Shown here: one piece after another, positions 6,748 to 14,074 of the stretch | Numbering within the stretch: the first letter of the stretch is position 1 | Layout of the letters: each line of letters opens with the position of its first letter | Origin: Synechococcaceae cyanobacterium | GTDB taxonomy: Bacteria; Cyanobacteriota; Cyanobacteriia; PCC-6307; Cyanobiaceae | NCBI GenBank assembly: GCA_947460085.1 | Contig: CANHGA010000024.1 | Coordinates: forward strand, 1-14,426 | Direction of reading: 5' to 3' | DNA: 14,426 bases | Position numbers and translations under genes: made by a program | The notes under the pieces: generated by a model | What the model saw: the letters and a program-made list of their open reading frames with translations, nothing else | Told to the model about the DNA's origin: nothing | The model's database searches: none

Positions 6748-8607
6748 ATGAGCCCTCGATTTGAGCGCGGACCAGACAAGCGGATGGGCGCAGGTGGCCG
6801 CGGAGCGGGTCGTCCCCAACGCTTTTCGGGCCCGAAGCCCGAATGGAAGCGCGACTCCGACGGTGGGGGCCGGGAGAGACCGTCCCGCGAGGGTGGTTCC
6901 CGCGGTGAAGGTGGCCCCCGGGATGCCTGGTCGCGCGCTGGTGGACCCCGGGACGGTGCTCGTGACGGTGGCGCCAGGGATGGAGCCCCCAGGGATGGGG
7001 CCCCTAGAGATGCCAGCCGTTTCAAGGTTCGTCGTGAGGCAGGCGGTGCCAGGGATGCGTTCCGCCCAGGCAGTCGGGGCGAGCGCTCCTACGGGGATCG
7101 CCCCTCCGGCGGTACTGCTTCCAGTGATCGGGTCTACGGAGCTCGCCGCAGCCCAGATCGGCCCCAGTTCGGCGATCGTCCCAAGTTCGGCGATCGTCCC
7201 AAGTTCGGCGATCGTCCCCGATTTGAGAGTCGGTCTTCGGATGCGGGTCCGTCGGATCGCGGTCCCTCTGAGCGCGGTCCCTCTGACCGGGGATCCTTCG
7301 ATCGCCGTCCGGGCGGCCGTCCCGCAGGCCGTCCCACCGGTCGTCCTGCTGGTCGCTTTGGTTCCCCGCGGTTTGGGGCTGGCCGGGCGGATGGGCCCAG
7401 GCCCGACCGTCGCAATTTTGTTGCCCCCCGCCCTGACGGCGGCCGAGACCGCTCACGCTCCCGTTCCCTGATCGTGGCCGTGGAAGCCCAGGGTTCAGCG
7501 GGTGAGGCCGAACGCCATAGCAATGAACCGGCGGCCGATTTGATTTGGGGCCGCCACAGCGCCCAGGCCGTGCTGGAAAGCGGCAGGCCCATCCACCGCA
7601 TCTGGTGCACCACAGAGATGCGTTTCAGCCCCAAGTTCCTGCAATTGCTCAGGGAGGCCAAAGCCTCTGGCGTTTTGGTCGAAGAGGTGACCTGGGCGCG
7701 CCTGGGCCAACTCACCGGGGGAGCCGTGCACCAGGGCATCGCCCTGCAAACGGCCGCAGCCGAAACCCTCGACCTGCCCACCCTGATCGAGGGCTGTGCC
7801 GCCATCGAAGAGCCCTCCCTGCTGATGGCGGTTGATGGCCTCACCGACCCCCACAACCTGGGGGCAATCGTGCGCAGTGCCGAAGCCCTTGGCGCCCATG
7901 GCCTTGTGCTGCCGCAGCGCCGGAGTGCAGGTCTGACCGGATCGGTGGCCAAGGTGGCAGCTGGAGCTTTGGAACACCTGCCGGTGGCCAGGGTGGTCAA
8001 TTTGAACCGGGCCCTCGACACCCTCAAGCGGGAGGGCTACCGGGTTGTGGGTCTTGCCGGCGAAGGAACCGTGAGCCTGGAAGAGGCTGATCTCGACGGC
8101 CCGCTCGTGATCGTCACGGGTTCGGAGGCGGATGGGCTTTCGATGCTTACCCGTCGCAATTGCGACCAATTGGTCCGCATCCCCCTGCGCGGAGCCACCC
8201 CAAGCCTGAATGCCTCCGTGGCAACGGCCTTGCTGCTCTATGAGGTGGCGCGCCGTGGCTGGATGAAGGGCCTGAAGGGGTCCCAGCCAGCCCCCCGCAT
8301 TGTTCGGCCCCAGTTGCCGGCCCCTGCGCTTAGGACGGTTGGTGGGGAAGCCACGACCGAAGAAGCCAAATCAGACTCCCTAGGTGAGTCTGAAATTCCC
8401 AACTCCCCCGAGGCCAGCATTCCTGAGGCCAGCGCCGAATCCGTGCAGGAGCCCGTCGCAACCCCTGGAGAGCCTGTGGCAACCCTTGGGGATCCTTCAG
8501 GTCAAGTCGCAGCCCAAGGCGTAGATCAAGGGTCTGACCAACCCGTTCTGGACCTGGATATGGCGGCCCCAACTCCGGCTGGGTTTAACGGAGACATCCA
8601 GCTGTGA
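6748..8607 (+). CDS. rlmB: 23S rRNA 2'-O-ribose methyltransferase RlmB (SpoU/TrmH family) with long disordered ends
   Basis: The core methylates a 23S rRNA guanosine ribose (G2251 in E. coli) using S-adenosylmethionine. The catalytic part occupies about residues 263-505 of 619, while E. coli RlmB has about 243 in all. It begins with the substrate-binding domain LIWGRHSAQAVLESG (265-279). The SPOUT knot motifs follow: DGLTDPHNLGAIVRSAEALG (motif 1, from 363), VTGSEADGLS (motif 2, 456-465) and SLNASVATALLLYE (motif 3, 486-499). Residues 1-250 are an Arg/Gly/Asp/Pro-rich, strongly basic, repeat-built region with RGG- and RPxGR-like elements, probably disordered and RNA-binding. Residues 520-619 form an acidic Pro/Glu/Ser/Gln tail. 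CAGGA lies six bases before the ATG, a good ribosome-binding site. It follows mrnC by 17 bp, so two 23S rRNA maturation genes adjoin. Confidence 0.93.
   Translation: MSPRFERGPDKRMGAGGRGAGRPQRFSGPKPEWKRDSDGGGRERPSREGGSRGEGGPRDAWSRAGGPRDGARDGGARDGAPRDGAPRDASRFKVRREAGGARDAFRPGSRGERSYGDRPSGGTASSDRVYGARRSPDRPQFGDRPKFGDRPKFGDRPRFESRSSDAGPSDRGPSERGPSDRGSFDRRPGGRPAGRPTGRPAGRFGSPRFGAGRADGPRPDRRNFVAPRPDGGRDRSRSRSLIVAVEAQGSAGEAERHSNEPAADLIWGRHSAQAVLESGRPIHRIWCTTEMRFSPKFLQLLREAKASGVLVEEVTWARLGQLTGGAVHQGIALQTAAAETLDLPTLIEGCAAIEEPSLLMAVDGLTDPHNLGAIVRSAEALGAHGLVLPQRRSAGLTGSVAKVAAGALEHLPVARVVNLNRALDTLKREGYRVVGLAGEGTVSLEEADLDGPLVIVTGSEADGLSMLTRRNCDQLVRIPLRGATPSLNASVATALLLYEVARRGWMKGLKGSQPAPRIVRPQLPAPALRTVGGEATTEEAKSDSLGESEIPNSPEASIPEASAESVQEPVATPGEPVATLGDPSGQVAAQGVDQGSDQPVLDLDMAAPTPAGFNGDIQL
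6976..7005 (+). repeat. 15-nt tandem units in rlmB 5' region
   Basis: AGGGATGGAGCCCCC (6976-6990) and AGGGATGGGGCCCCT (6991-7005) are near-identical in-frame units; a diverged third copy (AGAGATGCC) follows. They encode the repeated Arg-Asp-Gly-Ala-Pro of the disordered N-terminus. Confidence 0.7.
7165..7218 (+). repeat. Three 18-nt tandem repeats in rlmB
   Basis: Units at 7165-7182, 7183-7200 and 7201-7218 read (C/A)AGTTCGGCGATCGTCCC and differ at one base in total. They encode repeats of Lys/Gln-Phe-Gly-Asp-Arg-Pro. Near-perfect nucleotide identity, including wobble positions, points to recent expansion. Each unit contains GGCGATCG, close to the cyanobacterial HIP1 octamer but with T at the last base. 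Confidence 0.9.
7246..7305 (+). repeat. Four 15-nt imperfect tandem repeats in rlmB
   Basis: Units begin at 7246, 7261, 7276 and 7291 and encode GPSDR, GPSER, GPSDR and GSFDR. They are more diverged than the 18-nt array just upstream. A 12-nt periodic stretch encoding GRPA/GRPT units follows, at protein residues about 190-203. Confidence 0.75.
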
Positions 8608-8641
8608 ACACCGACGCACCCGAAGGGCACCAAGCCGGGCA

Positions 8642-8655
8642 CAATGGTCCCATTG
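8642..8655. promoter_or_regulatory. Inverted repeat just upstream of the DUF1816-like gene
   Basis: CAATGG-TC-CCATTG has perfect 6-nt arms with a 2-nt spacer and ends 13 bp before the ATG at 8669. CACAAT at 8640-8645 partly overlaps it and could be a weak -10 element, since it matches TATAAT at four of six positions. An operator or a small hairpin over the ribosome-binding region are both possible; neither is shown. Confidence 0.3.
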
Positions 8656-8668
8656 CTGTCTCTGCTCC

Positions 8669-8908
8669 ATGAACCCCTTGCTTGGGCCCGCGCGTAGCTG
8701 CGCCAATGGTTTGGGCCTGGCGTGGTGGGCCCGGGTTGAGACCCGTTCGCCCGATGTGACCTACTGGTTTGGTCCCTATTTGCGGCGGCGGACCCTGGAA
8801 ACCCAACTACCCCCCTTCCTCAGTGACCTCAAGGCTGAAGGTGTGGCGTCGCTCGACTACAGCGTCGTGCGGAGCCGCCGCCAGGAACCGCTGACCGAGC
8901 CAGGCTGA
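8669..8908 (+). CDS. DUF1816-like small cyanobacterial protein
   Basis: This 79-residue soluble protein resembles the DUF1816 family of cyanobacteria as I remember it. The segment LAWWARVETRSPDVTYWFGPY (residues 17-37) corresponds to the family's WWVEI.T..P.CTYYFGPF, followed by a region rich in polar residues (PPFLSDLKAEGVASLDYSVV) matching the family's PGYI.DL..EGA... segment. Function is unknown; no catalytic motif is visible. The ~12-residue C-terminus is variable. The gene lies 61 bp after rlmB and 30 bp before gatA on the same strand, so it is probably part of the same transcription unit, unless the inverted repeat before it marks a promoter. Confidence 0.78.
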   Translation: MNPLLGPARSCANGLGLAWWARVETRSPDVTYWFGPYLRRRTLETQLPPFLSDLKAEGVASLDYSVVRSRRQEPLTEPG

Positions 8909-8914
8909 TAGCGT

Positions 8915-8927
8915 CCAGTTCAACTGG
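8915..8927. repeat. Short inverted repeat between the DUF1816-like gene and gatA
   Basis: CCAGTT-C-AACTGG is a perfect 13-nt inverted repeat 11 bp before the gatA ATG. It could influence ribosome access or be chance; no T-run follows, so it is not a terminator. Confidence 0.3.
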
Positions 8928-8938
8928 TCATTGGTTGG

Positions 8939-10399
8939 ATGGGGATCGCTGAATGGCGGCAGCAACTCAGCAAGGGCGAGGTTTCGGCCCGGGAGCTCAC
9001 CGACCATCACCTCCAGCGGATCAGTGACGTTGATCCCAGCGTCCATGCCTTCTTGGAAGTCACCCAGGATCGGGCCCGCTGCGATGCCGATCGGATCGAT
9101 GCGGCGAGAGCGGCCGGTGAGACCCTCCCGCCCCTGGCAGGCATCCCCTTAGCGATCAAAGACAACCTCTGTACCCAGGGGATTCGCACCACCTGCTCCA
9201 GCCGGATGCTGGAGAACTTCGTCCCTCCCTATGAGTCGACGGTGACCGATCGGCTCTGGAAGGCCGGGGCCGTCATGCTCGGCAAAACCAATCTCGATGA
9301 GTTCGCCATGGGCAGCTCCACCGAGACCTCGGCCTTTGGTGCCAGCCGCAATCCTTGGAACCTGGAGAAGGTTCCAGGGGGCAGCTCGGGCGGCAGTGCG
9401 GCCGCTGTAGCTGCCGGCGAGTGCATCGCCTCCCTGGGCTCCGACACGGGCGGCTCGATCCGTCAGCCGGCGGCCTTCTGTGGTGTGGTGGGCCTGAAGC
9501 CCACCTACGGCCGGGTCAGCCGCTGGGGATTGATTGCCTTTGCCAGTTCCCTTGATCAGGTGGGTCCTTTCACCCATTCGGTGGCCGATGCCGCCGAGCT
9601 GCTGCAAGTCATGGCTGGTGAGGATCCCCGCGATGCCACCTGCCTGAAGGCCCCCGTTCCCGACTACGCCGCCGCCCTCCAGCAGCCGATCACCGGATTG
9701 CGGGTGGGCCTGGTGCGCGAGTGCTTTGAGGCCGAGGGCCTGGATCCCGAGGTTAAGGCCTCGGTGATGGCTGCCGCCGAGCAACTCCAGGCCCTGGGTT
9801 GTGAGTTGGTGGATGTGAGTTGCCCCCGCTTCAACGACGGCATCGCTACCTACTACGTGATCGCCCCTTCGGAGGCGTCCGCCAACCTGGCGCGTTACGA
9901 CGGGGTCAAATATGGCTACCGCACCGCAGGCGCCCAGGGATTGGCGGAGATGACCGCCCGCAGCCGCGCCGAGGGCTTTGGCGATGAGGTGCAGCGCCGG
10001 ATCCTGATCGGCACCTATGCCCTCTCGGCCGGCTATGTGGATGCCTACTACAAAAAAGCCCAGCAGGTACGCACCCTGATTCGCCGCGATTTCGATCGGG
10101 CCTTTACCGGTGTCGACGTGCTGCTCACCCCCACCTCCCCCACCACCGCCTTTGGCTTTGGGGCCCACAGCGAGGATCCCCTGGCGATGTACCTGGCGGA
10201 CCTGCTGACGATCCCGGCCAACATGGCCGGCTTGCCCGCCATCAGCCTGCCCTGTGGCTTTGATTCCCAGGGCCTGCCCATCGGGCTGCAGTTGATCACC
10301 AATGTGCTCGAGGAGCCCCGCTTGCTTCAGGTGGCCCACCACTACGAAGGTGCGGCCCGGGTGATGGACAACCGGCCTGCGGCTGCCCTGGTGCCCTAG
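8939..10399 (+). CDS. gatA: Aspartyl/glutamyl-tRNA amidotransferase subunit A (GatA)
   Basis: GatA is the glutaminase subunit of GatCAB, which converts misacylated Glu-tRNA(Gln) (and Asp-tRNA(Asn)) to the amidated form. It supplies ammonia through a channel to GatB. The 486 residues match the family length. The amidase signature is complete: Lys74 in AIKDNL, cis-serine Ser149 in PGGSSGGSAAAVAAG, and nucleophile Ser173 in SDTGGSIRQPAAFCGVVGLKPTYGRVS. The numbering is offset by five from Staphylococcus aureus GatA (79/154/178) as I recall it. PTSPTTAF and GLPAISLPCGF blocks near the C-terminus also fit. The ATG at 8939 gives MGIAEWRQQL, a typical start. gatB and gatC are not nearby, which is common in cyanobacteria. 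Confidence 0.97.
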   Translation: MGIAEWRQQLSKGEVSARELTDHHLQRISDVDPSVHAFLEVTQDRARCDADRIDAARAAGETLPPLAGIPLAIKDNLCTQGIRTTCSSRMLENFVPPYESTVTDRLWKAGAVMLGKTNLDEFAMGSSTETSAFGASRNPWNLEKVPGGSSGGSAAAVAAGECIASLGSDTGGSIRQPAAFCGVVGLKPTYGRVSRWGLIAFASSLDQVGPFTHSVADAAELLQVMAGEDPRDATCLKAPVPDYAAALQQPITGLRVGLVRECFEAEGLDPEVKASVMAAAEQLQALGCELVDVSCPRFNDGIATYYVIAPSEASANLARYDGVKYGYRTAGAQGLAEMTARSRAEGFGDEVQRRILIGTYALSAGYVDAYYKKAQQVRTLIRRDFDRAFTGVDVLLTPTSPTTAFGFGAHSEDPLAMYLADLLTIPANMAGLPAISLPCGFDSQGLPIGLQLITNVLEEPRLLQVAHHYEGAARVMDNRPAAALVP

Positions 10400-10405
10400 G
10401 CCTGG

Positions 10406-10444
10406 CACCACATCTGGTGTGGGCTGCCTGTGGTTGGCAGTTTT
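10406..10444 (+). terminator. Possible weak terminator after gatA
   Basis: Two small hairpins follow the gatA stop. CACCA-CATC-TGGTG lies at 10406-10419. CTGCC (10424-10428) pairs with GGCAG (10436-10440), directly followed by TTTT. The stems are only five base pairs and the T-run is short, so partial termination or read-through into dnaE is likely. Confidence 0.35.
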
Positions 10445-10499
10445 CCCACTGGATCTTGCGTTCCTCCCCTAGCCTGGTGGCCCTCCCTCGGCGCACCGC

Positions 10500-13400
10500 T
10501 TGGCCTTCGTCCCCCTCCACAACCACAGCGATTACAGCCTGCTGGATGGGGCGACCCAGTTGCCTGCGATGGTGGATCGGGCTGTGGAGCTTGGGATGCC
10601 TGCCCTGGCCCTCACCGACCACGGTGTGATGTATGGCGCCATTGAGCTGCTGAAGCTCTGCACGGCTGCCGGGATTAAGCCGATCATCGGCAATGAGATG
10701 TATGTCATCAATGGATCCATTGATGACCCCCAACCCAAGAAGGAACGCCGCTATCACCTTGTGGTGCTGGCAAAAAATGCCACCGGTTACCGGAATTTGG
10801 TGAAGCTCACCAGCATCAGCCATCTGCGCGGGATGCGGGGCCGGGGCATTTTTTCGCGGGCCTGCGTCGATAAGGCGCTCCTCAAGCAATACAGCGAAGG
10901 CCTGATGGTGGCGACGGCCTGCCTGGGAGGGGAAATCCCCCAGGCCATCCTGCGGGGCCGGCCCGATGCGGCAAGGGATGTGGCCCGCTGGTACCAGGAG
11001 GTTTTCGGCGACGACTTCTACCTCGAGATCCAGGACCACGGGGGCATCGAAGACCGGATCGTCAACGTGGAGATGGCCCGCATCGGCGCCGAGCTCGGTA
11101 TTCCGTTGATTGCCACCAATGACGCCCACTACCTCAGTGCCAACGATGTGGAGGCCCACGACGCCTTGCTTTGTGTACTCACCGGCAAGCTGATCAGCGA
11201 CGTAAAACGGCTGCGCTACACAGGCACCGAATACATCAAGGGTGAGGCCGAGATGCTGGCCCTGTTTGGTGACCACCTGGATCCCGAGGTGGTTGCTGAA
11301 GCCGTGGCTAACACGGCCAAGGTGGCCGAGAAGGTGGAGGCCTACGACATCCTGGGCCGCTATCAGATGCCCCGCTTCCCCATCCCCGAGGGGCATACGT
11401 CGGTGAGCTATCTCACGGAAGTTGCCGAACAGGGACTGCGGGATCGCCTCAAGATTGGGGCCGACCAACCCTTTGATGGGGTCTACGGAGAACGGCTGAC
11501 CTTTGAGCTCGAGGTGATGGAGCAGATGGGCTTCCCCACCTACTTCCTCGTGGTGTGGGATTACATCCGCTTTGCCCGGGAGAGTGGGATTCCGGTGGGA
11601 CCGGGCCGGGGATCGGCAGCCGGCTCGCTTGTGGCCTATGCCCTCGGCATCACCAACATTGATCCGGTCCAAAACGGTTTGTTGTTTGAGCGGTTCTTGA
11701 ACCCGGAACGCAAGTCGATGCCGGATATTGATACCGACTTCTGCATCGAGCGCCGCGCTGAGGTGATCGACTACGTCACCCAGCGCTATGGCGAAGCCAA
11801 GGTGGCCCAGATCATCACCTTCAACCGGATGACATCCAAGGCCGTGTTGAAAGATGTGGCACGGGTGTTGGATATCCCCTATGGCGATGCTGATCGCCTG
11901 GCCAAACTGATCCCTGTGGTGCGTGGTAAACCCGCCAAGCTCAAGGAGATGATTGGGCCTGAATCACCGGCCCCAGAATTCCGCGAGAAGTATGAGGGTG
12001 ATCCTCAGATCAAGCGCTGGGTCGATATGGCCATGCGCATCGAAGGCACCAACAAAACCTTTGGAGTCCACGCCGCCGGCGTGGTGATTGCGGCTGAACC
12101 CCTCGATGAGTTGGTGCCCCTGCAGCGCAACAACGACGGCCAGGTGATCACCCAGTACTTCATGGAAGACGTGGAGGCGATGGGCCTTTTGAAAATGGAC
12201 TTTTTGGGCCTTAAAAACCTCACGATGATCGAGAAGACCGTCGATCTGGTAGCCCAGAGCAGTGGGATTCGGGTCGATCCCGATGATCTGCCCCTCAATG
12301 ATGAGGGCACCTATGCCCTGTTGGCCCGGGGGGATTTGGAAGGCATTTTCCAGCTCGAATCGAGTGGCATGCGCCAGATCGTGCGAGACCTCAAGCCATC
12401 ATCGCTGGAAGATATTTCTTCGATCCTTGCCCTCTACCGGCCGGGTCCTTTGGATGCGGGCCTCATTCCAAAGTTCATCAACCGCAAGCATGGGCGCGAA
12501 GCGATTGATTTCGCCCATGTGAAACTGCAGCCGATTCTGCAGGAGACCTACGGAATCATGGTCTACCAGGAGCAGATCATGAAGATCGCCCAAGACCTGG
12601 CTGGTTATTCCTTGGGGGAAGCGGACTTGCTACGCCGTGCCATGGGTAAAAAGAAGAAAAGTGAGATGGAGAAGCACCAGAGTCAGTTTGTTGATGGTGC
12701 CACCCAGCGCGGCGTTGACCCCCGGGTTGCCGAAGCATTGTTTGAGCAAATGGTGTTGTTTGCCGAGTACTGCTTTAACAAAAGCCATTCCACGGCCTAT
12801 GGCGCTGTGACCTACCAAACCGCCTATCTCAAGGCCCACTATCCCGTGGCCTATATGGCGGCTCTGCTCACGGTGAATGCCGGAGCCAGTGACAAGGTGC
12901 AGCGCTACATCGCCAACTGCAACGCCATGGGCATCGAAGTGATGCCGCCGGATGTGAATGCATCGGGGGTCGACTTCACCCCCGTGGGTGATCGCATCCT
13001 GTTTGGCCTTTCGGCAGTGCGCAATTTGGGGGATGGGGCGATCCGCCAATTGATTGAGGCCCGCCAGGTCGATGGCCCCTTTGCTTCGTTGGCCGAGCTG
13101 TGCGACCGCATCCCCGGTCAGCAGCTCAACCGTCGGGCCCTGGAGGCCCTGATCCACTCCGGTGCCCTCGACAACCTGGAGCCCAATGCCAACCGGGCCC
13201 AGTTGATGGCCGACCTCGACCTGGTGGTCGACTGGGCCAGCTCCCGGGCCAAGGACCGGGCCAGTGGCCAGGGCAATCTCTTCGATTTACTCGCAGCTGC
13301 TGATTCGGGTTCGTCAGATGGCAGTGGTCCGGGCGATCTCAGCACGGCCCCGAAGGCAGCCCCGGTGCGCGACTACCCCCCCACTGAAAAGTTGCGGCTG

Positions 13401-14030
13401 GAAAAGGAGCTGGTGGGCTTCTACCTTTCGGATCACCCCCTCAAGCAGCTGCACAAGCAGGTCAAGCTGCTCTCACCCATTGCCCTGGCCCAACTGGAGG
13501 AGCAGCCAGACAAGGCCAAGGTGAGCGCGGTGGTGATGGTGCCTGAGCTGCGCCAGGTCAACACCCGTAAGGGGGATCGGATGGCGGTGTTGCAATTGGA
13601 AGATCTCACGGGCTCCTGTGAGGCGGTGGTCTTTCCCAAGAGCTACGCCCGCTTGGCCGATCACCTGATGGTGGATGCGCGCCTGCTGGTTTGGGCGACC
13701 GTGGATCGACGCGACGAGCGGGTGCAATTGATTGTCGATGACTGCCGCAGCATCGATGACCTCCAGTTGTTGATGGTGGAACTGCAGGCCGAGCAGGCCG
13801 CCGATATCGCCATCCAACATCGGCTACGGGAGTGCCTGCACCGCCACCGCCCACCCCAGGATGAGGTGGGCTCCAGGGTGCCTGTCGTTGCCCTGGTGCG
13901 TCAAAACGATGAAATCCGCTTTGTGCGGCTTGGTCCCCAGTTCTGTGTGGCCGATGTCGCCGCGGCGCTCGACACCCTTGCCTCAGCTGATTTCCAGGCT
14001 CGGGTTAGCTCACCCCTGGTGGCTGCTTAA
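10500..14030 (+). CDS. dnaE: DNA polymerase III alpha subunit DnaE
   Basis: This is the replicative DNA polymerase, 1176 residues (E. coli 1160). The N-terminal PHP domain (about 1-280) keeps its metal ligands: His7 and His9 in LHNHSDYSLLDG, Asp40-His41, Glu66, His86, Cys141, His180, Asp208 and His210. The palm carries GPGRGSAAGSLVAY and the catalytic aspartates Asp409 and Asp411 in PDIDTDF and Asp567 in KMDFLGLKNLT. A clamp-binding motif QGNLF is at 924-928, aligning with QADMF of E. coli. The OB domain (about 1005-1085) contains TRKGDRMAVLQLEDLTGSCEAVVFP. The start is TTG at 10500, giving MAFVPLHNH, placed exactly where DnaE proteins begin; no clear Shine-Dalgarno precedes it. The gene is intact: the AEY/CFN junction (residues 757/758) used by split inteins in other cyanobacteria is uninterrupted. 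Confidence 0.98.
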   Translation: MAFVPLHNHSDYSLLDGATQLPAMVDRAVELGMPALALTDHGVMYGAIELLKLCTAAGIKPIIGNEMYVINGSIDDPQPKKERRYHLVVLAKNATGYRNLVKLTSISHLRGMRGRGIFSRACVDKALLKQYSEGLMVATACLGGEIPQAILRGRPDAARDVARWYQEVFGDDFYLEIQDHGGIEDRIVNVEMARIGAELGIPLIATNDAHYLSANDVEAHDALLCVLTGKLISDVKRLRYTGTEYIKGEAEMLALFGDHLDPEVVAEAVANTAKVAEKVEAYDILGRYQMPRFPIPEGHTSVSYLTEVAEQGLRDRLKIGADQPFDGVYGERLTFELEVMEQMGFPTYFLVVWDYIRFARESGIPVGPGRGSAAGSLVAYALGITNIDPVQNGLLFERFLNPERKSMPDIDTDFCIERRAEVIDYVTQRYGEAKVAQIITFNRMTSKAVLKDVARVLDIPYGDADRLAKLIPVVRGKPAKLKEMIGPESPAPEFREKYEGDPQIKRWVDMAMRIEGTNKTFGVHAAGVVIAAEPLDELVPLQRNNDGQVITQYFMEDVEAMGLLKMDFLGLKNLTMIEKTVDLVAQSSGIRVDPDDLPLNDEGTYALLARGDLEGIFQLESSGMRQIVRDLKPSSLEDISSILALYRPGPLDAGLIPKFINRKHGREAIDFAHVKLQPILQETYGIMVYQEQIMKIAQDLAGYSLGEADLLRRAMGKKKKSEMEKHQSQFVDGATQRGVDPRVAEALFEQMVLFAEYCFNKSHSTAYGAVTYQTAYLKAHYPVAYMAALLTVNAGASDKVQRYIANCNAMGIEVMPPDVNASGVDFTPVGDRILFGLSAVRNLGDGAIRQLIEARQVDGPFASLAELCDRIPGQQLNRRALEALIHSGALDNLEPNANRAQLMADLDLVVDWASSRAKDRASGQGNLFDLLAAADSGSSDGSGPGDLSTAPKAAPVRDYPPTEKLRLEKELVGFYLSDHPLKQLHKQVKLLSPIALAQLEEQPDKAKVSAVVMVPELRQVNTRKGDRMAVLQLEDLTGSCEAVVFPKSYARLADHLMVDARLLVWATVDRRDERVQLIVDDCRSIDDLQLLMVELQAEQAADIAIQHRLRECLHRHRPPQDEVGSRVPVVALVRQNDEIRFVRLGPQFCVADVAAALDTLASADFQARVSSPLVAA

Positions 14031-14062
14031 AACTTGGCGAAGCCTCGAACCTGGATTGCAGT

Positions 14063-14074
14063 TTCAAATTTGAA
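14063..14074. repeat. Palindrome at the convergent gene ends
   Basis: TTCAAATTTGAA is a perfect 12-nt palindrome about 33 bp past the dnaE stop. It includes the stop codon of the opposing PAP2 gene. It has no loop and no adjoining long T-run, so a role in termination is doubtful. Confidence 0.3.

Noticed and set aside
7165..7305. CRISPR-like array
   Set aside because: Units of 15-18 nt are directly adjacent, in frame and without unique spacers; they are coding repeats of rlmB.
6761..7471. 236-codon open frame in another plus-strand frame within the rlmB 5' region
   Set aside because: The repeat-rich GC-biased DNA keeps several frames open; its PSSAIV repeats are just the 18-nt array read out of frame. 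The rlmB frame has the ribosome-binding site and joins to the catalytic core.
9149..10411. 420-codon open frame on the minus strand opposite gatA
   Set aside because: It has a His/Gly/Gln-rich composition with no recognisable motif and lies wholly against the strongly conserved gatA; it is a high-GC shadow.
10296..11672. 458-codon open frame on the minus strand opposite the start of dnaE
   Set aside because: It overlaps the PHP and palm regions of dnaE and the gatA end, and shows no family motif; shadow frame.
12750..12800. Intein in dnaE
   Set aside because: The reading frame runs straight through the known insertion site with no extra sequence.
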